From Dasania phycosphaerae (GTDB lineage: Bacteria > Pseudomonadota > Gammaproteobacteria > Pseudomonadales > Dasaniaceae), in contig NZ_JAPTGG010000001.1 of assembly GCF_026891035.1 (NCBI RefSeq), positions 310,001-374,000 of the forward strand: 64,000 bases of DNA. Direction: 5' to 3'. Position 1 is the stretch's first letter, and each line of letters begins with the position of its first letter. Shown here piece after piece: positions 27,706 to 36,266 of the stretch. A program made the translations under genes and the position numbers. The notes beneath the pieces were generated by a model, which saw nothing but the letters and a program-made list of their open reading frames with translations, did not search any database and was not told the origin of the DNA.

Positions 27706-30096
27706 TTAGTGATTAGCAGCAAGCTGGCTTAAACATTTATCCAAGGCCTGTATAAAAATATCCACCTGCGGCCTGCTAAACACCAACGACGGCCGCAACT
27801 TTAAGCTATTACGCAAAGGACCAGAGCTGCCAATCAACACCCCCTGCTCTCGCATCAATTCTAGTAGCGCAAAAGTTTGCTCACTAGCTGGTGCCTTAGT
27901 GACACGATCAGTCACAAACTCTACCGATGCCAGCATGCCCTGGCCGCGCACATCGCCTATTAACGGCTGGGTTGTGGCCAGCTGCCGCAATTGCTCTCGC
28001 AGGTAATCACCGGTTTGGTTGGCATTGTTAATAAGATCTTCGTCTTCAATAACATCCAACACCGCCATGCCCGCCGCACAGGATACGGGGTTGCCACCAA
28101 AGGTACTAAACATCGCGGTTGCTTCAATAAAGCGATTTAAAATCGCTTTGCTGGTGACCAACACGCCCAAGGGGTGGCCATTGCCCACCGGCTTACCCAT
28201 GGTCACAATATCGGCTTTTAAACCGCGCGCCTCGTGCCCCCACATTTGCCCTAAACGGCCAAAGCCTGCCTGCACCTCATCGGCAACTATCAAGCCGCCT
28301 GCGGCGCGTACTTTTTGTTCTACTAAAGCTAAATAGCCTTCAGGCACATCGATCACTCCGCTAGAGCAATAGGCGGTGTCCACCATAAAGCAGGCGGGCT
28401 TGATGCCTTTATCTTGCAACTCTGCGATGGCAGCATCAGCATCTTGTGCATACAACTCGGCGCTATTTTCTTTACCGGCGTGAGGGCCACGATAGCTGCA
28501 TGGCACACCTAAGGTGGCGATATGGTTAGCGGTTTGCGGGCGGCTTTTAGGCGATAAATCTCGAATGGTTTCGCTAATGCCGTGATAGGCATCTTCAACC
28601 ACAATCGCGCCATGGTTACCGCTAATCAAACGTGACATTTGCAAGGCTATGTCATTGGCTTCGCTGCCAGAGTTAAAAAAGATACAGGCATTTAAATGCT
28701 CAGGCATTAAGCTGGTTAAGCGTTCGGCATAATCCAACACGCTGCGGTACAGATAACGGGTATTGGTATTAAGCACTTTTGCCTGCCGACTAATCGCCCT
28801 AACGACATGCGGATGGCAATGACCCACCTGCGGCACGTTATTATATAAATCTAAATAGGCTTTACCGTCTACGCCATATAGCCATGGCCCCAGCGCCCGC
28901 TCAACGTGCAAAGGGCGCTGGTAAAAATGCCAGGTTTGCTCGCCTAGCAACTGATGGCGTTGCTCTAGCAGTTCCCGCTCATCGCTTTCGCTGACGCGCT
29001 CTTGCTCACCAATAGCAGGGCTATAGGCGGGGAAACGACAGGCGGCTCTAAAACGTGAAGTAACCGCGTGCCGCCCTTGATTTAATAATTTATCTAACAA
29101 TGCCCAGTACAACTCTATATTTTTAACATAGGGCTCTTGCTCAGGATGCTCCGCAGAGCGCCAGGCGCAGAGGGTAATATAAATACATACACGCACTAAA
29201 ATAAGGTCGTAGAGTAAGTCTATTTCTTCCTCTTCTAGCGCCAGTTCCCTATCGTAGCCCACTATAACGTCACACATATTGCTAACAGGGTCGTCGACCT
29301 GTTCCATCATCATGCTGCAGGCGACAACCAATTCCATGATTAATGGCGAGTACAACATATCACCAAAATCAATTAAGCCGGCGACGCAATTAGGCTTGTC
29401 AGGATTTAACAGCACATTACCGCCATGGGCGTCTTGGTGCACCACTTGATGACGTAGCTGTGTTAATTTTGGTGATACATGCTCATTCACATAATCAAAT
29501 ACGGTTTCTACCTTTGCTCTAATATCGGCATTGCTAATACTGTCGGTATGTGGGCGATGCACCATAAAATTCATCACATCCCAGGGATGTACGTTTTTAG
29601 CATGGGGGTGAAAAAAACCGCGCAAGGCCTTATCAAGCTTGGCAACGGTAGCCCCTACATCACGGCGTAATTCCTTACTATTAAGCTCGGGACGGTCTCT
29701 TACCATAACGCCGGGCAAAAAAGTTAGTAAACGCACTACGTGTTTTTCGCCACTCTTACCTTTTATTATTTCTTCGCAAGCTCCGCCTTGGCTAAGTATT
29801 ACCCGGGGAATGGGTAAATTAGGGTCCTGCTGCTCTACATGCCTTAACACCTGTGTTTGAAAGTCTATAACGCCAACATCATCCTGCGAATTTGAAATCT
29901 TTAATATATATTTTTCATCACGCTCTGAGGTGACTATAAAACCTTGATCTCGCTCGCTAGGTACTTCTTTAAAAATGCCATTCAAGGCAAAGTGTTTTTT
30001 GGCGATGGCTTGCACTTCAGCCATAGAAAAGTTTGGTCTACTACGCTTTAATATAGTGTTATCACCTTTCACTACATCGCGATTCAATTGATTCAT
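27706..30096 (-). CDS. APH-type kinase fused to class-III PLP enzyme (hydroxylysine/phosphoethanolamine-type)
   Basis: Bifunctional protein of 796 residues. The N-terminal part (about 20-340) is an aminoglycoside-phosphotransferase-fold small-molecule kinase with catalytic H220-x-D222, N227 and metal-binding D243 in LIDFGD. The C-terminal part (about 370-790) is a class-III aminotransferase-fold enzyme with FFNSGSEAND, PLP-binding D606 in DEVQAGFGR and Lys635 in VTMGKPVGNGHPLG. In animals, hydroxylysine kinase and the PLP phospho-lyases for phosphohydroxylysine or phosphoethanolamine are separate proteins of these two families. The fusion therefore suggests phosphorylation of an amino alcohol followed by phospho-elimination. 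Substrate is inferred. AGAGG precedes the ATG. The amino-acid permease gene lies 74 bp upstream on the same strand. Confidence 0.88.
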   Translation of the reverse strand: MNQLNRDVVKGDNTILKRSRPNFSMAEVQAIAKKHFALNGIFKEVPSERDQGFIVTSERDEKYILKISNSQDDVGVIDFQTQVLRHVEQQDPNLPIPRVILSQGGACEEIIKGKSGEKHVVRLLTFLPGVMVRDRPELNSKELRRDVGATVAKLDKALRGFFHPHAKNVHPWDVMNFMVHRPHTDSISNADIRAKVETVFDYVNEHVSPKLTQLRHQVVHQDAHGGNVLLNPDKPNCVAGLIDFGDMLYSPLIMELVVACSMMMEQVDDPVSNMCDVIVGYDRELALEEEEIDLLYDLILVRVCIYITLCAWRSAEHPEQEPYVKNIELYWALLDKLLNQGRHAVTSRFRAACRFPAYSPAIGEQERVSESDERELLEQRHQLLGEQTWHFYQRPLHVERALGPWLYGVDGKAYLDLYNNVPQVGHCHPHVVRAISRQAKVLNTNTRYLYRSVLDYAERLTSLMPEHLNACIFFNSGSEANDIALQMSRLISGNHGAIVVEDAYHGISETIRDLSPKSRPQTANHIATLGVPCSYRGPHAGKENSAELYAQDADAAIAELQDKGIKPACFMVDTAYCSSGVIDVPEGYLALVEQKVRAAGGLIVADEVQAGFGRLGQMWGHEARGLKADIVTMGKPVGNGHPLGVLVTSKAILNRFIEATAMFSTFGGNPVSCAAGMAVLDVIEDEDLINNANQTGDYLREQLRQLATTQPLIGDVRGQGMLASVEFVTDRVTKAPASEQTFALLELMREQGVLIGSSGPLRNSLKLRPSLVFSRPQVDIFIQALDKCLSQLAANH

Positions 30097-30170
30097 TACT
30101 GTTACCTCTATTTACAGCAAGCCCAGTAGCTGGGCGATGGTCTTAGTTCAATTTTTGAAAGTAATATTCT

Positions 30171-31556
30171 TTAACTTTGACGCAAGGAATTGTCTTTGCG
30201 GATTTCGGCACTGCGTATAACAATCTCACCGACAATAAGCACCGCAATAGCGCCCACAAATACCGGCCACTGCATGCCGTGGTTGGGGTTATAAATAAAC
30301 AGCACTATGGATAGGCACAACACGCTAATACAGGAACCCGCACAAAGGCCTGCGATTGCCATACCGCCAGCAAGTTTAAAAGGCCTGGGAGTCTCACCGT
30401 CACTCACGCGCATTTTTAAAAAAGCGAGCATCATGCCTATATAAGGCAATAGCGCGATTACGGCACTAAAAGAAAACAGCGACCAAAATAAATCCTCACT
30501 GTTACCCGCCATTAAGCCGTAAAGAACTAATACGCAGGTACTGACACAGCCCATAGTAATAGCCGCACCTATGGGTGTGCCTAAAGACTTATGCTCATAC
30601 CCCAAGAAAGCGGGGAACTCACCTTCATTAGCGGCCTCGGCTATGGCACGGTTGCAGCCCAGCGACCAGGTCACACCGTTAGAGAAAAAGGTAAATAGCG
30701 CCGCAACACCTAAGCTCAAAGCGAAAGCATCACCCCATACAGAACCACCAAAAAATAAATACAGGGTATTCATCAAACCTTCTACGAGATTAATTTCCTG
30801 CGCGGGTATAGCCACCAAAATGGCAGCTGTGCCCAATGTATAAAGGCCGATGATAATTAAGCCGGAAAACAAAACCGCTTTTGGCACATTTTTGGCGGGT
30901 TCGTGTATTTCGTCACTGCCCGCACACATCAACTCAAAACCTAACATGCCGTATATAATCACGGGGATATATTGCATACCCTCTCCCCAGTTAGGCTTTA
31001 AAGTTTCAAAGCTTATTTGATTAGCCATGCCGTGATCCTGGCTATAGGCAAGCCCCCCCACTATCACCGCTATAAAAATCACTACTTTTAAAATGGCACC
31101 CACGTTGGGAATCCACTTACCCACCTCTAAGGTAATAATATTAATGGCCACCGCAATCCACGACAGGGCTATACCCAAGCCTATTTGCCATTTAAGTGCT
31201 AAATCGGGGATAAATAATTGGCTAAACACCGCGGCAAACAAAATAAAAATAGCGGGGTTCCATAGCGCCGTATTCACCCAATAGCCCCAGGTTGCCCTAG
31301 AGGCCCAACGGCCACCAAAGCTATCACGCAGCCATGCGTATATGCCGCCCTGCTCAGGGTAGGTGGTGCCCATCTCGGCACTGATCAAGCCAAAAGGTAT
31401 AAAGAAGATAACGCCTAGAAATAGCCACCAAAAAATACTGGACGCACCCACGGCGGCAGCGGCAGCTAAGGTATCTAGCAGTAAAATCGCGGATACGGTG
31501 AAAAGGGTAAGGTCTCGCAACCTCAGTGATTTTATATGGTGAACAACACTGTCCAT
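30171..31556 (-). CDS. APC-superfamily amino-acid permease
   Basis: Inner-membrane transporter of 461 residues with about twelve helices. Helix 1 region LTLFTVSAILLLDTLAAAAAVGASS and EQGGIYAWLRDSFGGRWA are typical of the APC superfamily, as is YGMLGFELMCAGSDEIHEPAKNVPKAV in the middle. AGGG eight bases before the ATG supports the start. It is the first gene of the operon with the kinase/phospho-lyase fusion, so it probably imports that enzyme's amino-acid or amino-alcohol substrate. Confidence 0.9.
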   Translation of the reverse strand: MDSVVHHIKSLRLRDLTLFTVSAILLLDTLAAAAAVGASSIFWWLFLGVIFFIPFGLISAEMGTTYPEQGGIYAWLRDSFGGRWASRATWGYWVNTALWNPAIFILFAAVFSQLFIPDLALKWQIGLGIALSWIAVAINIITLEVGKWIPNVGAILKVVIFIAVIVGGLAYSQDHGMANQISFETLKPNWGEGMQYIPVIIYGMLGFELMCAGSDEIHEPAKNVPKAVLFSGLIIIGLYTLGTAAILVAIPAQEINLVEGLMNTLYLFFGGSVWGDAFALSLGVAALFTFFSNGVTWSLGCNRAIAEAANEGEFPAFLGYEHKSLGTPIGAAITMGCVSTCVLVLYGLMAGNSEDLFWSLFSFSAVIALLPYIGMMLAFLKMRVSDGETPRPFKLAGGMAIAGLCAGSCISVLCLSIVLFIYNPNHGMQWPVFVGAIAVLIVGEIVIRSAEIRKDNSLRQS

Positions 31557-31640
31557 TTATTAGCCCTATGGGTAACTGACGAAGATACGGCTAAAACTAG
31601 CTATATCGAAGGCCAGCATTATAGGGCGCAGGCTTAATAT

Positions 31641-31669
31641 CTAGGTTTCGCTGTCGAGAACCTAGGTTC
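31641..31669. promoter_or_regulatory. Palindromic site upstream of the permease operon
   Basis: CTAGGTT (31641-31647) is inverted as AACCTAG (31659-31665), and the latter is itself the core of a perfect 12-bp palindrome, GAACCTAGGTTC (31658-31669). The site lies about 85-115 bp upstream of the permease start in the 253-bp divergent gap with rimO. It could be an operator for the permease operon; the binding protein is unknown. Confidence 0.4.
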
Positions 31670-31809
31670 AGCCAGGCCAGAGCTAGCCTGGCATGCCCCA
31701 GCTCCCGCAAACCGCTAGGCGGCAGTAGGCATATCTACCCAATAGCCTACAGCGCCCCATTTCTGTACAATGCGCCTCCTTTAGCCAGCCCCGTAAATCG
31801 GTAGTCTCT

Positions 31810-33198
31810 ATGTCATCTACACCCACCAACAGCAGTGATTCCAAGCAAAAAGTCGGTTTTGTTAGCCTAGGCTGCCCCAAAGCTCTAGTCGACTCCGAGC
31901 GCATACTCACCCAGCTCAAGTTAGAGGGCTATGATATTAGCCCCAGCTACGACGATGCCGATGTGGTGGTGGTGAATACCTGTGGTTTTATAGACAGCGC
32001 CAAGCAAGAGTCTATGGACGCCATTAGCGAGGCCATGAAAGAAAACGGCAAGGTGATAGTCACCGGCTGTATGGGCAAGGGCAGCGATGCCGAGGCCATA
32101 AAGGCCGCCAATCCCGGCGTGCTTAGCGTCAGTGGCCCGGCTGATTACGACACGGTATTGGGCGCGGTGCATGAGTATATCCCCCCGGTTATCGAGCAAA
32201 AGTCCGCAGCTGAGCACAACCCCCTAATAGACTTGGTGCCACCGCAAGGCATTAAGCTCACCCCCAAACATTACGCCTATTTAAAAATTTCAGAAGGCTG
32301 CAACCACCGCTGCACCTTTTGCATCATCCCCGCTATGCGTGGTGACCTGGTTAGCCGCCCCATATCCGAAGTGGTAGATGAAGCCAAAAAACTGGTGGCG
32401 GCTGGGGTACGCGAATTATTGGTGATCTCCCAAGACACCAGCGCCTATGGTGTAGATGTAAAATACAAGCTGGACTTTGTGGACGGCCAAGCCCACGAAA
32501 CTCGCATGCAAGATTTAGCCGTAGCCTTGGGTGAGTTAGGTGTGTGGGTACGCCTGCACTATGTTTACCCCTACCCCCATGTGGATAAAGTCATCCCCTT
32601 AATGGCTGCGGGAAAAATCCTGCCCTACCTAGACATCCCTTTCCAACACGCCAGCCCGCGCATTCTTAAATTGATGAAGCGCCCCGGCAACCAAGTTAAA
32701 GTGTTAGAACGGATTAAAGCCTGGCGCGAGATCTGCCCCGAGCTGGTGATACGCTCCACCTTTATTGTGGGCTTCCCCGGTGAAACTGAGGAGGACTTCC
32801 AAATGCTGTTAGATTGGCTGGAACAAGCTCAGCTAGACCGCGTGGGTTGTTTTAAATACTCACCAGTAGACGGCGCCACCGCCAATGAACTACCCGAGCA
32901 TGTGCCTGAAGATGTACAGCAGGAACGCTGGGAGCGCTTTATGCAAACCCAGCAGCGCATCTCTACGGCACGCCTGCAGGCCCGCATAGGCCAAGAGATG
33001 GAAGTGTTGATTGATGAAGTAGACGAGCAGGGAGCGGTAGGCCGCTGCTATGCCGATGCTCCAGAAATCGACGGCAAAGTTTACTTAGACGGTTTTACCG
33101 ATACTTTCCCCGGCGATGCCCTATTAGTGACCATTACCGGCGCAGATGAATACGACTTATGGGCAGAGCCCATCTATGAAGACGACACTGCTGGTTAA
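31810..33198 (+). CDS. rimO: Ribosomal protein S12 methylthiotransferase RimO
   Basis: Radical-SAM enzyme of 462 residues that adds a methylthio group to an aspartate of ribosomal protein S12. The N-terminal UPF0004 domain has FVSLGCPKALVDSE, VVNTCGFID and VTGCMGKG, giving three cluster cysteines. The radical-SAM domain has EGCNHRCTFCIIPAMRG. A C-terminal TRAM domain (QEMEVLIDEVDEQGAVGR) follows. The length and the LGCPKALVDSE variant point to RimO rather than MiaB. It is a single gene, convergent with the hybrid kinase at 33210. Confidence 0.96.
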   Translation: MSSTPTNSSDSKQKVGFVSLGCPKALVDSERILTQLKLEGYDISPSYDDADVVVVNTCGFIDSAKQESMDAISEAMKENGKVIVTGCMGKGSDAEAIKAANPGVLSVSGPADYDTVLGAVHEYIPPVIEQKSAAEHNPLIDLVPPQGIKLTPKHYAYLKISEGCNHRCTFCIIPAMRGDLVSRPISEVVDEAKKLVAAGVRELLVISQDTSAYGVDVKYKLDFVDGQAHETRMQDLAVALGELGVWVRLHYVYPYPHVDKVIPLMAAGKILPYLDIPFQHASPRILKLMKRPGNQVKVLERIKAWREICPELVIRSTFIVGFPGETEEDFQMLLDWLEQAQLDRVGCFKYSPVDGATANELPEHVPEDVQQERWERFMQTQQRISTARLQARIGQEMEVLIDEVDEQGAVGRCYADAPEIDGKVYLDGFTDTFPGDALLVTITGADEYDLWAEPIYEDDTAG

Positions 33199-33209
33199 GG
33201 TGACTATCG

Positions 33210-35363
33210 CTACACCCGCTCAGGATATTGCTGCTCACGCTGCAAACATTTAATCAGCACGGCATACAAATGTTCAAAGTCTATGGGCTTGGCCACAAAA
33301 TCATTCATGCCGGCTGCTAACACTTGCTGTTTATCTTCGCGCATGGCGTTGGCAGTCATGGCAATAATAGGCAAGTCATAAAAACGCGAGTCGGCACGTA
33401 GCCGCCTAGTCGTCGCCAAACCATCTAGCTGTGGCATTTGTATATCCATTAGCACGCCATGCACCGGCATATTCTCTAACAGCTCTAACACCTGCAGGCC
33501 ATTTTCAGCCACGTGCACCTCTAGGCCTACTTTATTTAATAAGGCCACCGCCAAGGTTTGATTAAACGGATTGTCTTCGGCCAAAATAACCCTCATACCC
33601 TGTAATAATGGCAAGCTTTGGGCCACGGCCGTATCTAAACGTTGCACAGAAGAAATATGCCCGTTATGAGGTAACGCTGCTATTTCATTCACCGGGATTT
33701 CAAACCAAAACTCACTGCCCTGCCCTGGCCGGCTATTCACACCTATACGGCCATTCATTAACGTCACAAAACGCTGGCAAATGCTCAACCCCAGGCCCGA
33801 GCCCTGATACTGGCGAGCAATACTATTATCAATTTGCACAAAGGGCTTAAAGATTTGTTGCTGATCCTGTTCGCTAATGCCTATACCGGTATCACTAATA
33901 ACAAAGCGCAGGCAGCACTGTTTGTCAGCCGCTTCGGGCTTAGTTACACAGTGCACTGATAATTTAACTTGGCCGCGCTCAGTAAATTTTATGGCGTTGC
34001 CACACAAATTGCTTAGCAGCTGTAACAGTTTGCCTTTGTCACACTCAATAAATTCCGGCACGCTATCGTCCACCGCAATGGCAAATAACAAGCCTTTAGC
34101 GGTGGCCTGCGCTTCAAACACATCGCTAATTTTTTTCAGCGTATCGGCAAGGGCAATGGACTCTGGCTCCAAGACCATATTGCCGGATTCAACCTTGGTA
34201 TAACTTAAAATATTATTAATCAGCCCTAATAATAAATTGGCCGAGGTCACCACTTTAGCTATATAAGCACGCTGCAATTCGCCCAGGTCCATGGCTTCAA
34301 CTAACTGAGCCAAACCTAAAATTGAATTTAACGGTGTGCGCAGTTCGTGGCTCATGACCGCTAGAAACTCACTCTTGGCGACATTAGCTCTTTCCGCTTC
34401 ACTTTTAGCCAGGCTAAGCTGCTCGGTGCGCTCTGCCACTCGCTGTTCTAGAGTTTTATTAAAGTCTCGCACTGTAGCTATACGCAGCTGCATGCCGCGC
34501 ACCGCAAAGTAGCACAGCACTGCAATCAATAAAGACAGTAAATAGCCCAATACACTAAGGCTCACAGAATACGGCGACTCATGCGACCAGCCGGCCTTAG
34601 GCTTAGCCGCCAGCAACCATTCTCCACCGAGAAAATTAACACCTTGGCTAATATTTTCCGCGTTAAACAAAACATCTTCGCCATAAAAAATATCGCCACT
34701 GGCTCCCAGCCCATCCTTACCGCGCATGGCTATGCTTAAGGTTTTTTCAGCTTCATTCAAGCCAGCGCTCTGTAGCAAAGCCTGATAATCAACCACCATA
34801 CTCACTATGCCTACAAACTTCCCGGGCTGCTTACTCTGGGTATGACTAAATAAAGGGATACGACAAATAATACCCGTACCACCCTGTATCAATTGCAAGG
34901 GGCCTGCCACCACTGGCATACGCGACTGCACTGCGCGCTGCACTGCAAGCCACTGCCCAGGTAAATCTCTATAGTTGTGGCCAATAATTGCGGCATTCCC
35001 TTCCATGGGATAGGCAAAGCGTATGGTATAGGCTTCTGAGATGGCGACATTGTTAATATAGGGTAGCCTAGTGGTGGCCTCTCTTGCCCATGCTTCTATC
35101 TTGTCCTGCTGGCTTAATATCGAAGCGCCTTCAAGCTTTAACGTAGAGATTAATATCTCTATACCTTGGGTAATATAAAAAGTTGAATTTAAGCGCTGCT
35201 CTAAATCTAAGCGAAAACGCCCTAGCTGATTCACTACATCCATGCGCTGCCTAGCGTAGTGGGCTTCGTCAATTAAGCGCACCATAAAACTAAACAACTG
35301 CTGGCTAGCCACCGCCAATAGCAGGCAGATGAGTAATAATTGTAAACGCGATAGTTGTTTCAT
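33210..35363 (-). CDS. CHASE-domain hybrid sensor histidine kinase
   Basis: Inner-membrane kinase of 717 residues from ATG 35363; a TTG at 35402 would add 13. Order: membrane helix (LQLLLICLLLAVASQQLF), periplasmic CHASE domain (about 60-250) with VAISEAYTIRFAYPMEGN and VAGPLQLIQGGTGI, second helix (VLGYLLSLLIAVLCYFAV), coiled linker, HisKA (VMSHELRTPLNSILGL), HATPase (NLCGNAIKFTERG, ISDTGIGIS, GSGLGLSIC), and a C-terminal receiver (ILAEDNPFNQ, VLMDIQMPQLDG, Lys in DFVAKPID). No HPt domain, so it would need an outside phosphotransfer protein. No target regulator lies beside it. Confidence 0.9.
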   Translation of the reverse strand: MKQLSRLQLLLICLLLAVASQQLFSFMVRLIDEAHYARQRMDVVNQLGRFRLDLEQRLNSTFYITQGIEILISTLKLEGASILSQQDKIEAWAREATTRLPYINNVAISEAYTIRFAYPMEGNAAIIGHNYRDLPGQWLAVQRAVQSRMPVVAGPLQLIQGGTGIICRIPLFSHTQSKQPGKFVGIVSMVVDYQALLQSAGLNEAEKTLSIAMRGKDGLGASGDIFYGEDVLFNAENISQGVNFLGGEWLLAAKPKAGWSHESPYSVSLSVLGYLLSLLIAVLCYFAVRGMQLRIATVRDFNKTLEQRVAERTEQLSLAKSEAERANVAKSEFLAVMSHELRTPLNSILGLAQLVEAMDLGELQRAYIAKVVTSANLLLGLINNILSYTKVESGNMVLEPESIALADTLKKISDVFEAQATAKGLLFAIAVDDSVPEFIECDKGKLLQLLSNLCGNAIKFTERGQVKLSVHCVTKPEAADKQCCLRFVISDTGIGISEQDQQQIFKPFVQIDNSIARQYQGSGLGLSICQRFVTLMNGRIGVNSRPGQGSEFWFEIPVNEIAALPHNGHISSVQRLDTAVAQSLPLLQGMRVILAEDNPFNQTLAVALLNKVGLEVHVAENGLQVLELLENMPVHGVLMDIQMPQLDGLATTRRLRADSRFYDLPIIAMTANAMREDKQQVLAAGMNDFVAKPIDFEHLYAVLIKCLQREQQYPERV

Positions 35364-35549
35364 AAGCTGATCTTTAAAAGCCTCAATACGTAAACGCCGC
35401 AACTACCCTATAGCTATTTGCACACCCCGTGTACATAACCAAAAACAGCAGCCGGAACCAAGCGCGGCTTAAAAAACAGCCGCGTTATGATCATGGCTAA
35501 TATGCGGTACAATTGCCCTTTATGTTCACACACGATGCAGTTCAACACC

Positions 35550-36260
35550 ATGAATTTAATCTTATTTGCTGCCCACGAGCTCGATGGCCATCAACAGCTA
35601 AGCCTAAGCGATGAGCGCTATCAACACATACGCCACGTACACCGCTCACAGCCCGGTGATACGGTGCGTTTAGGTATGATAAACGGCTTAATGGCCACTG
35701 GCACGATTATCAACATCGATGAACATAGTGTACAACTCTGCGTGCTCAACACAGAGCCGCCGCCGCCAAAACTCCCGCTAAGAATCATCTTAGCGCTACC
35801 GCGCCCCAAAATGATACGCCGTATCTTTCGCAGCATTGCTGAGCTAGGCGTTAGCGAGCTGATTATCATTAACAGCTATAAAGTTGAAAAAAGTTTTTGG
35901 CAAAGCCCAGCCATTAGTGAAGCCAATGTACAAGGCTATTTATTGGACGGCCTACAACAAGCTAAAGATACCGTACTACCCAAGGTCAGCTTTTATAAAC
36001 GCTTTAAACCTTTTGTAGAAGACGAACTACCCAAACTCTGCGCCGACACTAAAAAACTTATTGCCCACCCCGACACTGGAGAGGCCTGCCCACTAGCAAT
36101 TAACTGCCCTACCACCTTGGCCATAGGCCCAGAAGGTGGCTTCACCCCTTATGAGGTAGATAAATTTTTAGCTGCGGGCTTTAGCGGTATACACTTAGGC
36201 CCGCGCATTTTAAAAGTTGAAAATGCTGTAACCGTATTAACAGCCAAGCTGTTTAACTAA
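35550..36260 (+). CDS. rsmE: 16S rRNA (uracil-1498-N3)-methyltransferase
   Basis: SPOUT-class methyltransferase of 236 residues, acting on U1498 of 16S rRNA with S-adenosylmethionine. The N-terminal PUA-like part has HIRHVHRSQPGDTVRLG. The trefoil-knot domain has LALPRPKMIRRIFRSIAELG, AIGPEGGFTPYEVD and HLGPRILKVENAV, the SAM site. An ATG at 35487 is open, but ATG 35550 (MNLILFAAHELDG) matches the usual RsmE N-terminus. It is convergent with the GGDEF-EAL gene with 6 bp between. Confidence 0.94.
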   Translation: MNLILFAAHELDGHQQLSLSDERYQHIRHVHRSQPGDTVRLGMINGLMATGTIINIDEHSVQLCVLNTEPPPPKLPLRIILALPRPKMIRRIFRSIAELGVSELIIINSYKVEKSFWQSPAISEANVQGYLLDGLQQAKDTVLPKVSFYKRFKPFVEDELPKLCADTKKLIAHPDTGEACPLAINCPTTLAIGPEGGFTPYEVDKFLAAGFSGIHLGPRILKVENAVTVLTAKLFN

Positions 36261-36266
36261 ACGGCT

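Noticed and set aside
31683..31919. 78-codon minus-strand ORF over the rimO start
   Set aside because: Overlaps the conserved N-terminus of rimO and has no recognisable features.
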